Origin: Saprospiraceae bacterium UBA7328
GTDB taxonomy: Bacteria > Bacteroidota > Bacteroidia > Chitinophagales > Saprospiraceae
Direction of reading: 5' to 3'
Assembly: GCA_002471345.1 (NCBI GenBank)
Contig: DKPS01000213.1
Location: 936 to 16,529 of the forward strand
DNA: 15,594 nucleotides
Position numbers and translations under genes: made by a program. The notes under the pieces were generated by a model. The model made no database searches and was not told the DNA's origin. It worked only from the letters and a program-made list of their open reading frames with translations. Of this stretch, positions 1 through 9,859 are shown one piece after another (position 1 is the stretch's first letter; each line of letters begins with the position of its first letter).

Positions 1-368
1 AGTCATATGATAAAATATCAGCGCTAAATTCAGTGATTGCCTTGGATTGGTAGATTGTTGCCTTCTCATTGGGATTTAAGTAGCAACCCCACTTCGACGA
101 TAACCAATCCTACGATGAAATTAAAAAAATGTTAATATGTTATTTATTAATACCAATAAAATCTCAAGGAATACTGAGAATAGGATGGGGTATACCCTAG
201 CAAGGAGCATGTGTACAAAGAGAAGTTGACGTTACTTATTCAAATCATCTTTTTTGCAGAGATGAAATTTTCCAGTATCACTAATACATCTGTTCTTTGT
301 ACATCAGTATTTATAACTTTTTACTTCTGTTTTAAATTCAGACATTCATATAGCCAATATGATTATAA
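1..368. other. left-edge stretch without a convincing gene
   Basis: No recognisable gene lies here. On the plus strand, bases 3-53 read as 16 open codons ending in TAG, which could be the last residues of a gene cut by the window edge. On the minus strand, an ATG at 69 opens a frame that is still open at base 1. Neither fragment has a recognisable motif, and I cannot choose between them. The rest is AT-rich, with a perfect 10-base palindrome (GGGTATACCC) at 188-197. A longer plus-strand frame from 211 runs into the antisense of ilvA and has low-complexity composition, so I treat it as a shadow. I see no clear terminator hairpin for ilvA in this stretch. Confidence 0.5.
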
Positions 369-1607
369 TCAGACCAACATTGAAAACAACATAGGATTGT
401 CGTTGATATGTTCAAAATTTATCCCTTCTTCTTTCATTCGTTCTATTAAAGTTTCAAAATCAGATTTGTCCTCTACTACAATTCCTACTAATGCAGGTCC
501 GCTTTCTTTATTATTCTTCTTAGTATATTCAAATCTAGTAATGTCATCATTTGGGCCTAGTATATTAAGGAAATCTTTAAGAGCACCTGATCTTTGCGGA
601 AATTTGACAATGAAATAATGCTTTTTATCCTCATGAAGAAGAGCCCTCTCTGTTATTTCTTGAGTTCTATTAACGTCATTGTTTCCACCACATAGAATTA
701 TTCCAACTTTCTTTCCTTTTATTTCCTTCCTTAATTGTTCCAATGCAGCAATGGACACGGCACCTGCAGGTTCTGCAACTATCGCATCTTCGTTATATAA
801 ATTAAGTATGGATGAACAGATTGCTCCTTCTGGTACTATTACATTATCATCAATAATCTCCTTGATAATTTTATATGTAATATCACCGATTTCTTTGACG
901 GCAATACCGTCGGCAAAGTTGTCTATCTTTTCGAGTCGAGTAAGATGACCAGATTTCAAAGAAGCATTGAGACCAGCTGACCCTTTTGCTTCAACGGCGA
1001 TAATCTTGGTGTTTGGACATTTTTGTTTAAAATAACTTCCTACACCTGATATCAATCCACCTCCACCGACAGCAACTAGTAGAATATCAATAGGATCTTC
1101 AATTTGCTCTAGTATCTCTTTAGCTATGGTACCTTGCCCTGCAATTACGTCAAGATCATTAAATGGATGTACGAAGGTTAATTCTTCAGCTTTTGAAGCT
1201 TTTGTTGCACTTTCATATGCATCGTCATAAGTATCTCCGGTCAGAATGATATCTACCCAGTCACCTCCAAATTGTTTAACTTTTCTAATTTTTTGATTAG
1301 GGGTAGGAGTAGGCATATAAATAGTGCCTTTAATTTTCAATTTTGAACATGAAAATGCCACTCCCTGAGCATGATTGCCTGCACTTGCACAGACTACTCC
1401 ATTTTTCACTTGTTCCGATGACAATTTCTTAATCATATTGTAAGCTCCTCTGATCTTAAAAGATCTTACAAATTGCATGTCTTCCCTTTTGAGAAAAACT
1501 TTACAATCATACTGTTGAGACAAGCTATGATTCAGTTGTAATGGAGTTTTCAGTACAACTTCAGAGATACGTTGATAAGCCTGATCTATTGTTTCTACAG
1601 ATACCAT
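369..1607 (-). CDS. ilvA: threonine ammonia-lyase (threonine dehydratase), IlvA
   Basis: PLP enzyme that deaminates L-threonine to 2-oxobutanoate, the first committed step of isoleucine synthesis, in the cytoplasm. The 412-residue protein has the fold-type II layout: the PLP lysine K51 in SFKIRGAYN, the substrate loop ASAGNHAQG (74-82), the phosphate-binding GGGG (181-184) and a GGNND motif near 308. Residues from about 328 to the end form one ACT-like regulatory domain, so this is the short form (Bacillus-like, about 420 residues) rather than the roughly 510-residue E. coli type with two such modules. Feedback control by isoleucine is known for the family but not shown here. The ATG at 1607 gives the usual N-terminus. 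The gene stands alone, without ilv or leu neighbours. A catabolic threonine or serine deaminase is the alternative; the ACT-like tail favours the biosynthetic enzyme. Confidence 0.93.
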   Translation of the reverse strand: MVSVETIDQAYQRISEVVLKTPLQLNHSLSQQYDCKVFLKREDMQFVRSFKIRGAYNMIKKLSSEQVKNGVVCASAGNHAQGVAFSCSKLKIKGTIYMPTPTPNQKIRKVKQFGGDWVDIILTGDTYDDAYESATKASKAEELTFVHPFNDLDVIAGQGTIAKEILEQIEDPIDILLVAVGGGGLISGVGSYFKQKCPNTKIIAVEAKGSAGLNASLKSGHLTRLEKIDNFADGIAVKEIGDITYKIIKEIIDDNVIVPEGAICSSILNLYNEDAIVAEPAGAVSIAALEQLRKEIKGKKVGIILCGGNNDVNRTQEITERALLHEDKKHYFIVKFPQRSGALKDFLNILGPNDDITRFEYTKKNNKESGPALVGIVVEDKSDFETLIERMKEEGINFEHINDNPMLFSMLV

Positions 1608-1712
1608 AAAGAAGATGTTATCATCTGAAATAATTCAAGCAGTGAAAGTATAAAATGTTATAACTAAATCAATTTTTAATACTTTGTTGTCGCATAATAA
1701 TTATTCAAGAAT
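1608..1712. promoter_or_regulatory. divergent spacer, ilvA / Asp-box protein
   Basis: This 105-base AT-rich spacer must hold the start signals of two outward-facing genes. I found no exact match to the Bacteroidota promoter elements (TTTG and TAnnTTTG) on either strand. The nearest plus-strand element is TACTTTG in the stretch around 1680. There is no strong Shine-Dalgarno sequence before either ATG, as is usual in this phylum. No T-box, leader peptide with isoleucine codons or operator-like dyad was seen on the ilvA side. Confidence 0.3.
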
Positions 1713-4700
1713 ATGAGAATTTCAATTTTAGTTTCATTTCTACTTTTTGGGACATTCTTATTTGCCCAAAGCAAGACCTCTTCATCCAAAGAATCAATTG
1801 TAGAGGAATATTTTAAACCTGTAAAGTATCGGAACATAGGTCCATTCAGAGGCGGAAGATCGAATTCATCTTCAGGAGTAATAAGTGATCCTTTGACTTA
1901 CTATATGGGGACTACTGGAGGAGGACTTTGGAAAACAGAAGATGCTGGCCAACATTGGAATAACATTTCAGATGGATACTTTAAAACAGGTTCCGTCGGA
2001 GCTGTTACTGTGTCGGAGAGCAATCCAAATATTGTCTATTGTGGTATGGGAGAACACGCACCCAGAGGAGTGATGACACATCATGGAGATGGTGTGTATA
2101 AATCTATTGATGCTGGTAAAACTTGGACTAAAGTAGGTCTCGATAAAACACAGCATATATCCAGAATAATAATTCATCCCACTAATCCTGATATTGTATT
2201 TGTAGCTGCACAAGGTGCTCTATATGGAAGAACTCAAGATAGAGGGATATACAAAACAGCAGATGGAGGTAAAACTTGGAAGAAGACGCTCTTTGTAAAT
2301 GATAGAACAGGTTGTTCTGATCTTTCGATGGACATGAACAATCCCCATGTATTGTATGCTGCAATGTGGGATCACCAAAGAGTGCCTTGGCAGGTAATAA
2401 GTGGAGGACCTGGAGGTGGACTTCACAAATCTACAGATGGAGGCGAGACATGGACTAAAATGACTTCAGGTTTACCCAAAGAAATGGGAAAAATGGGCAT
2501 AGCTGTATGTCGATCTAATTCGAATAAAGTGTACGCCATTATAGAAAGTGATAGTCAAAAGGACTTAGGTGGTTTATTCGTATCTATGAATGCAGGAAAG
2601 AGCTGGAAAAGAGTAAGTGATGATAATAGATTGACTCAAAGAGCTTGGTATTATATCGAAGTGTTTCCAGACCCTACTGATGAAAACACTGTATATGTCC
2701 TCAGTGCTCCAGCTCTGAAATCAATTGATGGAGGAAAATCATGGACTAGAATAACTGGTACTCACGGTGACTTCCATGACCTATGGATTAACCCTGAAAA
2801 TTCTAAAAACCTTTGTATTTCAAATGACGGAGGTGCAGGTATTAGTTTTAATCAAGGGAGGACATGGTCAAGACAAGACAATATGCCGACTTCTCAGTTT
2901 TATAGAGTCAGCGTGGATAACCTTTATCCTTATAATATTTATGGCGGACAACAGGATTACCCTTCTTTAAGGGTAGCGAGTAAGGAGTTGGGTTCAAGGG
3001 GGATTTCAAGTGCTAGTGTGCAAAATTCTGCAGGAGGTGAAAGCGCATTTTTAGCTTTTGATCCAGATAATCCTTCCCAAGTAATGGGAGGCAGCTATTT
3101 GGGAACGATTAACCTTTTAAATGTTGATGCCAGAGCAAATACCAAAGTCATGCCTGCTCCTATTCAGTATCTTGGAAGAGATGCACGAGATATGAAATAT
3201 CTCTACAATTGGAATGCTCCAATTATCAAATCTCAACATGAATCAAACACATTTTATCACGGAGCTCAAATGCTTTTAAGAACTAAAGATAATGGAGTCA
3301 CTTGGAAAGAAGCGTCTCCTGATTTGACAAGAAATATAGATGCAAAACAAGGTAAGGGAGGAGCACCATATACTAATGAAGCTGTTGGTGCAGAAAACTA
3401 TGGCACATTAGCTTATGTGATCGAGTCTCCTCATGAATCTGGAGTGATATGGACAGGAAGTGATGATGGATATGTGCAAGTCACAAAGGATAATGGAGTC
3501 ACTTGGACTAATGTGACACCTAATGGGTTAAAAGAATGCCTGATTAATGCCATAGAAGTTTCCCCTCATGATCCGGCTACAGCTTATATTGCCACAACCA
3601 GATATAAATTCAATGATCATACTCCTGGCCTCTACCGTACAAAAGATTACGGAAAGACTTGGACAAACATAAGTAAAGGCATTCCTCATGGTTCTTTTAC
3701 AAGAGTAGTAAGGGAAGATGAAAAAGTGAAAGGATTACTAGTAGCCGGTACTGAAACTGGCATTTTCATTTCATGGAATGATGGCGCTACTTGGGTACCT
3801 TTTCAGTTAAACTTACCTATTACGGCCATAACAGACATTAAGCTGAAGCATGATGATATGATTGTTGGTACATCGGGACGATCTTTTTGGATATTGGATG
3901 ATATGGAGTTGATAAGACAATACAAGACCGGTTCTCAGGGCACGAAATTATATCAACCGGCAGCTACTATTTTAGAAAATCATGGAAGTCCACTCAATGG
4001 TAATTCACCAAGTTTTAAAGGAACAAATTCTTTTGTTGGAGTCAATCCTGCAAATGGAGCGGTAATCTACTATGAATTGCCAAAATTAAAAAAATCCGAT
4101 GTGGTCACTTTAGAGATAAAAGATAAATCAGGTCGAGTTGTCAACAAATTTACAACCGTAAAAGATTCAACTTTTAAAAAATGGGATGGAGGGCATTCAG
4201 TGGCTCCTACAATTTCAAAGAAAAAAGGATTAAATCGTTTTGTTTGGAATTTGAGACACCCTACTATGACAGGGGTCAAAGGAGTATATATTGAGGCTGG
4301 ATTCAGTGGACATAAATCTATTCCAGGGACTTATACATTGACATTGTCCCATGGAGAAGTAAAAGAGTCTACGACTTTTGATATTCTATCCAATCCAAAA
4401 TACAGCACTACTTCAGAAGATTACCATGAGTATGATGAATTCATGACTAGTGCTGAAGAAGAACTAAGGCATATGCATAAATCGATTAAAAAGAATAAAA
4501 AAGCTATGGATAGGATGGCCTCGATATCTAAGAAAATAGATAAAAATGAAGAGCTTGAGGCAGTGAGCGAATCGCTCAAAAGCCTTAAAATGAAAATGAA
4601 AACATGGGATGAAGAAATGGTGCAGCGTATGTCCAAGGCATATGATGATGTCGAGAATTTTCCAAATAAATTTACTGCTGAGTGGCTATTCATGGTAAAT

Positions 4701-4865
4701 CAAACACAAAGTGATATACCAAAAGTGAATCAGCCATCAAAAGATAGAAGAGCAGAACTAGAAGAACAATGGTCTGGGTTGAAGAAGCGCTATGAAGAAA
4801 TAATGAAAACTGATCTTCCCGCTCTCAATAAGACCCTTTGGGATGCTGGAATAGGAGCCATTTGA
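1713..4865 (+). CDS. secreted Asp-box (BNR/VPS10-like) beta-propeller protein
   Basis: A 1050-residue exported protein. It starts with a signal peptide ([19 protein letters not shown], cleavage probably near residue 19). I count eleven Asp-box motifs of the S/T-x-D/N-x-G-x-x-W type, for example KTEDAGQHW (~74), KSIDAGKTW (~130), KTADGGKTW (~181), KSTDGGETW (~239), KSIDGGKSW (~336), RTKDNGVTW (~523) and RTKDYGKTW (~642). They form two clusters, about 70-390 and 520-700, consistent with two propellers of the sortilin/VPS10 N-terminal type. After about 760 comes a beta-rich region with RFVWNLRHP (~890), then a charged helical tail (~950-1035). Such proteins are often annotated as glycosyl hydrolases, but Asp boxes are structural and I see no sialidase catalytic set, so substrate and activity are unknown. 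I see no type IX secretion tail. It converges on the Tricorn gene across a shared terminator region. Confidence 0.85.
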   Translation: MRISILVSFLLFGTFLFAQSKTSSSKESIVEEYFKPVKYRNIGPFRGGRSNSSSGVISDPLTYYMGTTGGGLWKTEDAGQHWNNISDGYFKTGSVGAVTVSESNPNIVYCGMGEHAPRGVMTHHGDGVYKSIDAGKTWTKVGLDKTQHISRIIIHPTNPDIVFVAAQGALYGRTQDRGIYKTADGGKTWKKTLFVNDRTGCSDLSMDMNNPHVLYAAMWDHQRVPWQVISGGPGGGLHKSTDGGETWTKMTSGLPKEMGKMGIAVCRSNSNKVYAIIESDSQKDLGGLFVSMNAGKSWKRVSDDNRLTQRAWYYIEVFPDPTDENTVYVLSAPALKSIDGGKSWTRITGTHGDFHDLWINPENSKNLCISNDGGAGISFNQGRTWSRQDNMPTSQFYRVSVDNLYPYNIYGGQQDYPSLRVASKELGSRGISSASVQNSAGGESAFLAFDPDNPSQVMGGSYLGTINLLNVDARANTKVMPAPIQYLGRDARDMKYLYNWNAPIIKSQHESNTFYHGAQMLLRTKDNGVTWKEASPDLTRNIDAKQGKGGAPYTNEAVGAENYGTLAYVIESPHESGVIWTGSDDGYVQVTKDNGVTWTNVTPNGLKECLINAIEVSPHDPATAYIATTRYKFNDHTPGLYRTKDYGKTWTNISKGIPHGSFTRVVREDEKVKGLLVAGTETGIFISWNDGATWVPFQLNLPITAITDIKLKHDDMIVGTSGRSFWILDDMELIRQYKTGSQGTKLYQPAATILENHGSPLNGNSPSFKGTNSFVGVNPANGAVIYYELPKLKKSDVVTLEIKDKSGRVVNKFTTVKDSTFKKWDGGHSVAPTISKKKGLNRFVWNLRHPTMTGVKGVYIEAGFSGHKSIPGTYTLTLSHGEVKESTTFDILSNPKYSTTSEDYHEYDEFMTSAEEELRHMHKSIKKNKKAMDRMASISKKIDKNEELEAVSESLKSLKMKMKTWDEEMVQRMSKAYDDVENFPNKFTAEWLFMVNQTQSDIPKVNQPSKDRRAELEEQWSGLKKRYEEIMKTDLPALNKTLWDAGIGAI

Positions 4866-4884
4866 TTTATATAAAGAATACGAG

Positions 4885-4920
4885 AAAGGCACTTGTATTG
4901 AAAACTCAAGTGCCTTTTTT
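4885..4920 (+). terminator. rho-independent terminator between convergent genes
   Basis: An 11-base perfect stem (AAAGGCACTTG at 4885-4895 paired with CAAGTGCCTTT at 4907-4917) encloses an 11-base loop and runs into six T residues at 4915-4920. It sits 20 bases after the stop of the Asp-box gene and 16 bases before the end of the opposite gene. Read from the minus strand, the same stem is followed by only three T residues, so it should work best for the plus-strand gene and perhaps weakly for the other. Confidence 0.88.
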
Positions 4921-4935
4921 ATAACTAAAATTGGA

Positions 4936-7900
4936 CTACTCTTTGAAGCCTTCAGGTCTTTTCCACCTGATCGGTGCAGCTGGTTCTTTTTTCATTTGAA
5001 ACTCATTTTCATTTAAAAGCCTCATCGCCTCTTCTATTCCTTTTTCTAATTGGGGGTCGTGCCCGTCTAAGACCATTTTAGGGTGTTGAATCACTTCTAT
5101 ATCAGGACTTATTCCTTCACCTTCTACAGCCCATTCACCTTCTACATCAAAGAAGCCACCTCTTGGTGCTACCATTCGACCACCATCTATGAAGGCTGGA
5201 GTGTCCCAAGTACCTACTAACCCTCCCCATGTTCGTGTACCAATCATAGGGCCTAACTCTTTAGCATGAAACATATAAGGTAGGAGGTCTCCACCAGATC
5301 CTGCTCGTTCATTGATGAGCATAACTTTAGGTCCCCAAATTCCAGATATTGGAGTGGTCCATGGACGGTTATCTCCTGCCTTACTATTAAAATAACCAAA
5401 GAGTTCACGAGACATAATATCAATCATGTAATCAGCTGCACTGCCACCTCCATTATTTCTTTCATCGATAATGACTCCTTTTTTGTCTTGCTGGGCAAAA
5501 TAGTATCTATTAAAATTGGTAAATCCACCTCCTCCAGTATTTGGAACATAGACATAAGCCAATTTTCCACCTGACAATTCATCTACTTTTCTCCGATTAG
5601 ACTCTACCCATGCGGTATTTCTCAACCTTCTTTCATTGAAAATGGGTTTTATCAATATGTTTTTAGACTCGTCGCCATTTGCATTTTTGGCCACTTCTAT
5701 AGAAATTTCTCGATCAGCAGTCTGTTCTAATAGTCTGTAAATATTGTCGTTTGAGGTAAGTGGCTGGTTTTCGATGGATAATACATAATCTCCTTCTGAA
5801 ATTCCAATTCCTTGTAGATGGAGTGGAGAACGCATAGAGGGATTCCAACTTTCTCCAGTATAGATTTTAGTGATTCGATACTTGCTTTCACTAATTTCAA
5901 AATCACACCCTAACAATCCGATCCTAACACTTTCTACATTTTCATTATCACCTCCTCTTACATATGAATGGCCTATAGCTACCTCTCCACTCATGATATC
6001 AACAACATAGTTTAGATCAGCTCTATTTCTCACGTGATCTATCCAAGGAGCATACCATTCATAGACCTTATTCCAAGGGGCACCATGAACATTATCTACA
6101 TAGAGAAAGTCTCTCATGTATCTCCATCCTTCTTTGAATATTTGATGATATTCTTTCTTTGGATCTACTTTAAGTTTAATGTTGATTTTCAAGCCGTCCT
6201 TTTCTAGGTCCGGTTTTCCACCAGTAGAAGAAAGTACCCATTGACTTCCTTTTCTCACTAGTATTTTATCACCATTGTGATTGGAAAGTGCTTGAGAGAT
6301 TCCAGAGATGTAATTTTCTGATTCTTCTTTTTTGACATCATATTTTATAAGAGTACTTCCATCATCACTACTTTTTATTACAAATACATTGTTTTTAGGA
6401 CCTTTCACTAATCCAATACATGCACCTTCATCAAATTTTAGAGCTACGATTCGGTCTTCAATACCCTGAGGGCTGATTACCACTTGAGCTTCTGCATCAT
6501 CTTGATCCTTATCTTTGACTTCCTTTTCCTCCTTTTTCTCTTCGTCGGATTCTGGCAAGTTTGGAGCCTTTCCATGATTAGATAGAATTACTGCATATAA
6601 GCTTCTGGTCACATCAGGGTCGAAAGAGCTCATGTCTAACCACCCACTATTTAATCCATAATCTGTACTTGCTAAGAAATATAAATACTCTCCTCCTTCA
6701 TCCCAAACCGGAGAAATTGCATCGGCCATTCCATCAGTCATTTGAACATTTTCTTTTGTTAAAATGTTAAAAGCAAAAATTGCCTTAAAGTGACTGTTAA
6801 GTTGTTTGGGATATGCAATCCATTTGCTATCAGGAGACCAAACAGGATTCATTGTACGATTTGGATGTGCATAACCGTCAGTATCTACATTCGTCAGTAA
6901 TCCAGTATTCACATTTACAACCTTGATATTGTAATGAGTATCACTAAAAGCTAAAAATTTTCCATCAGGAGACCATTGTGGTTGAAAATAAAAAGATGGA
7001 TCTGCAATAGAAATGATCTTAATCTTCTTTCCACTTTGATCTGATATTATTAGCTCATATTCTCCACTTTCATCAGAGAACCATGAGATTTTATCTCCTT
7101 TAGGTGACCAAGCGGGAGACCGCTCGGCTGATAACGGGTTATTGCTAAGGTTTCTCCAAGTACCTTTATCTTTTGGCACACTAAATATTTCACCTCGAGA
7201 TTCAAAGAGAACCCTTTTTCCATTAGGGGAGATGTAAGGATTTGACACATTTCTATTGCCAATGTTTTCCCATCGCTCCCTAGCATAGTTCATATCTCCT
7301 TTTACTTCGATAGAGAGGGCGGTACTTATATCGTCTTCAGGATTCAATATGTGAAGATAACCTCCCTGTTCATAAATGATTAAGGTGCCATCGCCATCCA
7401 TACTTTTTACATCATATTTTTGATGAAAAGTATGTTGTTTCTCTACTCCAGTTTTGGGATTGTAAGACCATATATTACTCGCATAATCCCTTTCTGATAA
7501 ATAAAAAACCACATCATTATGCCAAATAGGACTTAGATGCCTTTCCTTATCTGTTTGGGGTGTTCTTATTAATTCTTTTGAGTTAATATTAACAATCCAA
7601 ATAGGCATTGCCTGTCCTCCTCTATAATTTCTCCATTCTGGATCCCAAGACGTTATTGGAACATAAGCAACATGATTTCCATCTGTACTGATCTCACCAT
7701 AAGCTGCTCGAGGAATATCAAATGTTTTTGGATACCCTCCATTGGTAGAAATAGTATAAAACTTGCTGGTTTGAGTAGGTTTGCTTTCGCGCCCAGATCT
7801 AAATAAAATTTCTCCTTCAGGTGTCCATCCTTGAACAAAATCCCCGCCTGGATGCCACGTAAGTTGTGTAGGTTCACCTCCTTCAGAAGGAATTATAAAT

Positions 7901-8190
7901 ACATCAAAATTTCCATTGTACTCTGCTGAGAAAGCAATCCATTTTCCATCATTTGAAAAGTGTGGATTGGTTTCATATCCTTTGTTCGTAGTAAGTCGAG
8001 AAGTAATTTGACTTTCAATGTTACCTTTCCAAAGATCATTGGCATATACGAATACCACTTCATTATTATGAATTGTTGGCTCTCTTAATAATTGAGTGCC
8101 TTGCGCAGATAGTACATTGATAAGAAAGAATAAGAATAAAGTATTAATAAGTATAAAATTTAATTTCATAACTGTTTGTATTCCGTTCAT
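4936..8190 (-). CDS. periplasmic Tricorn-type protease, S41 family
   Basis: A 1084-residue Tricorn homologue, a serine peptidase that trims oligopeptides. Order: signal peptide (hydrophobic to about residue 29, ending in VLSAQ); WD40/TolB-like propeller blades in two blocks, with SPNGKRVLFES, WSPKGDKISW and WSPDGKFLAF around 320-420; a highly charged Lys/Glu/Asp linker at about 548-570; a core domain with EWYAPWIDHV (~711-720) and the putative catalytic His in AIGHSYV (~741); a PDZ domain (~755-835, HLQGIGISEGDYVLS); and an S41 core with GVIIDERNNGGG (~905-916), the nucleophile Ser in RAGSGGDLLPY (~965) and a Glu in VEGEGISPDIEV (~1023-1025). Archaeal Tricorn has Ser just before the catalytic His, whereas here it is Gly. 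The signal peptide places it in the periplasm, unlike the cytosolic archaeal enzyme. An ATG at 8169 (MKLNFILIN) is an equally good start and gives a more typical signal peptide. Confidence 0.92.
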   Translation of the reverse strand: MNGIQTVMKLNFILINTLFLFFLINVLSAQGTQLLREPTIHNNEVVFVYANDLWKGNIESQITSRLTTNKGYETNPHFSNDGKWIAFSAEYNGNFDVFIIPSEGGEPTQLTWHPGGDFVQGWTPEGEILFRSGRESKPTQTSKFYTISTNGGYPKTFDIPRAAYGEISTDGNHVAYVPITSWDPEWRNYRGGQAMPIWIVNINSKELIRTPQTDKERHLSPIWHNDVVFYLSERDYASNIWSYNPKTGVEKQHTFHQKYDVKSMDGDGTLIIYEQGGYLHILNPEDDISTALSIEVKGDMNYARERWENIGNRNVSNPYISPNGKRVLFESRGEIFSVPKDKGTWRNLSNNPLSAERSPAWSPKGDKISWFSDESGEYELIISDQSGKKIKIISIADPSFYFQPQWSPDGKFLAFSDTHYNIKVVNVNTGLLTNVDTDGYAHPNRTMNPVWSPDSKWIAYPKQLNSHFKAIFAFNILTKENVQMTDGMADAISPVWDEGGEYLYFLASTDYGLNSGWLDMSSFDPDVTRSLYAVILSNHGKAPNLPESDEEKKEEKEVKDKDQDDAEAQVVISPQGIEDRIVALKFDEGACIGLVKGPKNNVFVIKSSDDGSTLIKYDVKKEESENYISGISQALSNHNGDKILVRKGSQWVLSSTGGKPDLEKDGLKINIKLKVDPKKEYHQIFKEGWRYMRDFLYVDNVHGAPWNKVYEWYAPWIDHVRNRADLNYVVDIMSGEVAIGHSYVRGGDNENVESVRIGLLGCDFEISESKYRITKIYTGESWNPSMRSPLHLQGIGISEGDYVLSIENQPLTSNDNIYRLLEQTADREISIEVAKNANGDESKNILIKPIFNERRLRNTAWVESNRRKVDELSGGKLAYVYVPNTGGGGFTNFNRYYFAQQDKKGVIIDERNNGGGSAADYMIDIMSRELFGYFNSKAGDNRPWTTPISGIWGPKVMLINERAGSGGDLLPYMFHAKELGPMIGTRTWGGLVGTWDTPAFIDGGRMVAPRGGFFDVEGEWAVEGEGISPDIEVIQHPKMVLDGHDPQLEKGIEEAMRLLNENEFQMKKEPAAPIRWKRPEGFKE

Positions 8191-8227
8191 TGTAAAATAT
8201 TAATAATCCTTTGATTATGATGACTAA
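8191..8227. promoter_or_regulatory. short divergent spacer, Tricorn / solute-binding gene
   Basis: Only 37 bases separate the outermost starts of two divergent genes, or 58 if the protease starts at 8169. The sequence is AT-rich. Any promoter for the plus-strand gene must lie here or inside the signal-peptide coding region of the protease, and the reverse holds for the protease. I saw no clear TTTG/TAnnTTTG pair. Confidence 0.25.
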
Positions 8228-9859
8228 GTGTCTATTTTTCGATTTCAACTAGTAAAGGTGCATCAATATTTGATCCGTCATTGGTTTTTGGTTATCTGCA
8301 TTTCTGCAATCACGGTTTTGAGTTGTAAAAATGAAGATTCAGTAAAAGCTAAAGTCTTCCATTACAATCAGCACAATCCGCTTACTTCTCTGGATCCTGC
8401 ATTTGCTAAAAGTCAAAGTAATATTTGGCCAGTAAGCCATTTGTATAGTACCCTAGTCACTTTGGATGACTCACTGAATATAATTCCAGATTTAGCTAAG
8501 TCTTGGAATATATCTGATGATGGATTAGAATATTCATTTATTATAAAAAGAAATGTCTTCTTTCATGAAGATGAATGCTTCATTAAAGCTACTCGTGAAG
8601 TCAGTGCCTCCGATTTCGTTTTTTCTTTTAATCGAATTATCAGTAAAGATGTAAATAGTCCTGGGTCATGGATTTTCAAGGGTAAACTGAGAGGTCAAGA
8701 TCCATTTACTTCTCAAAGTGATTCCATTTTCAAAATACATCTAGATAGACCATTTGGCCCTTTTTTAAGCCTCCTCACCATGCAATATTGTTCTGTTGTT
8801 CCTGAAGAGGCAGTTCAGTATTACGGTACTCAGTTTTTTGAAAATCCTGTAGGAACTGGCCCTTTCAAATTTGTCAAATGGTTGGATAAAAATGGTTTGT
8901 TCCTTAAAACCAATTCCAATTATCATTATAAAGTAAATCATAATTTGGATGGAATTCGTACCAGCTTTATTCCTGAAAGAAGTATTGCACTTCTTGAGAT
9001 CATCAATGGGAATTTGGACTATATGAGTGGATTGGAAGCTTCATATGTAAATACAGCTTTGGATAAAAAGGGGGAGATAAAAGACGCCCTAAAAGATAGA
9101 ATTCAAATTCTTAAAAACCCATACCTGAACTTTGAGTATTTAGGTATAAATCAGGTATTAGCAAAAGAACAGAACAGCATTTTACAATATAAAGAAGTAA
9201 GACAGGCTCTTAATTGGGCAATAGATAGAACATTGATGCTCAATAGTTTACGAAATGGGGTGGGAGCAGAAGCTGACTCAGGAGTCATTCCAAAAGGACT
9301 TCCTTCTTACGATTCTAGAAAAGTACAGGGATATGGATATGACATTGTAAAAGCGAAAAATCTACTAAATGAAATAAAAGGAATAGATCTATCTGAAGAA
9401 ATTGTAATAAGTACGAGCAAGGACTATTTGGACCTGACTACATTTATCGCTAGACAATGGGAAGAGCTTGGGCTCAATGTCAAAATAGATGTAATGGAGT
9501 CGGCCATATTGAGAGACAAAATGAGGAGTTCAGCAATTGCAATTTTTAGAGCCTCTTGGATAGTTGATTATCCTGATGGGGAAAATTACCTTTCATTATT
9601 TTATAGTAAAAATCCAGCACCTCCGAATTACACTAGATTTGGGAGTGACAAGTTCGACATCCTTTATGAAAAAGCCATCTTACCATTAGCTGATTCGTTA
9701 AAAATTGATTTGTATCATTCCATGAATCAGTTAATAGTAGATGACGCTCCTGTTATTTTCCTTTTTTACGATGAAACTGCTAATTTCTACTCTAAAAATA
9801 TATTTGGAATGCCTACAAATGCAATAAACTTTTTGAACCCCAAAAGCATTAATCTCTAG
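8228..9859 (+). CDS. family 5 ABC transporter solute-binding lipoprotein (oligopeptide-type)
   Basis: A 543-residue extracytoplasmic solute-binding protein of the DppA/OppA class (SBP_bac_5). Family hallmarks: LDPAFAKSQ near the N-terminus, LYSTLVTLDDSLNIIPDLAKSW (key residues LYSTL, DLAKSW), SASDFVFSFNRI-type segment at about 125-137, VGTGPFKFVKW, the VRQALNWAIDR segment (~325) and RASWIVDYPDGENYL (~437-451). A hydrophobic stretch (residues 20-31) ends at Cys33 (AITVLSC), a plausible lipobox, so it is probably membrane-anchored in the periplasm. The first possible start is GTG at 8228, directly after an in-frame TAA; GTG at 8258 is an alternative that keeps the whole signal peptide. No permease or ATPase gene is nearby, so it is an orphan; ligand unknown, peptides likely. 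lipB follows with no spacer. Confidence 0.87.
   Translation: MSIFRFQLVKVHQYLIRHWFLVICISAITVLSCKNEDSVKAKVFHYNQHNPLTSLDPAFAKSQSNIWPVSHLYSTLVTLDDSLNIIPDLAKSWNISDDGLEYSFIIKRNVFFHEDECFIKATREVSASDFVFSFNRIISKDVNSPGSWIFKGKLRGQDPFTSQSDSIFKIHLDRPFGPFLSLLTMQYCSVVPEEAVQYYGTQFFENPVGTGPFKFVKWLDKNGLFLKTNSNYHYKVNHNLDGIRTSFIPERSIALLEIINGNLDYMSGLEASYVNTALDKKGEIKDALKDRIQILKNPYLNFEYLGINQVLAKEQNSILQYKEVRQALNWAIDRTLMLNSLRNGVGAEADSGVIPKGLPSYDSRKVQGYGYDIVKAKNLLNEIKGIDLSEEIVISTSKDYLDLTTFIARQWEELGLNVKIDVMESAILRDKMRSSAIAIFRASWIVDYPDGENYLSLFYSKNPAPPNYTRFGSDKFDILYEKAILPLADSLKIDLYHSMNQLIVDDAPVIFLFYDETANFYSKNIFGMPTNAINFLNPKSINL

Noticed and set aside
188..197. Perfect palindrome GGGTATACCC in the left-edge spacer
   Set aside because: A single isolated 10-base palindrome with no second copy in the window and no assignable promoter next to it; possible operator but unsupported.
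212..303. 10-base inverted repeat TGTACAAAGA (212-221) / TCTTTGTACA (294-303)
   Set aside because: The arms are 72 bases apart, no T-tract follows and no gene boundary fits. One such match is expected by chance in a window of this size.
211..948. Plus-strand reading frames at 211-618 and 679-948
   Set aside because: The 3' part of the first and all of the second lie antisense within ilvA, have biased Ser/Ile/Phe composition and no motif.
1713..4865. Asp-box protein as a sialidase or glycosyl hydrolase
   Set aside because: Asp boxes are structural turns. I could not find the arginine triad or Tyr/Glu/Asp set of sialidases, so only a propeller call is justified.
8217..8252. Twelve-codon frame ATG ATG ... 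TAG overlapping the start of the solute-binding gene, or a frameshift joining it to that gene
   Set aside because: The signal peptide and lipobox are complete in the GTG frame without it. There is no sign of a displaced coding segment, and short frames of this size are common by chance.
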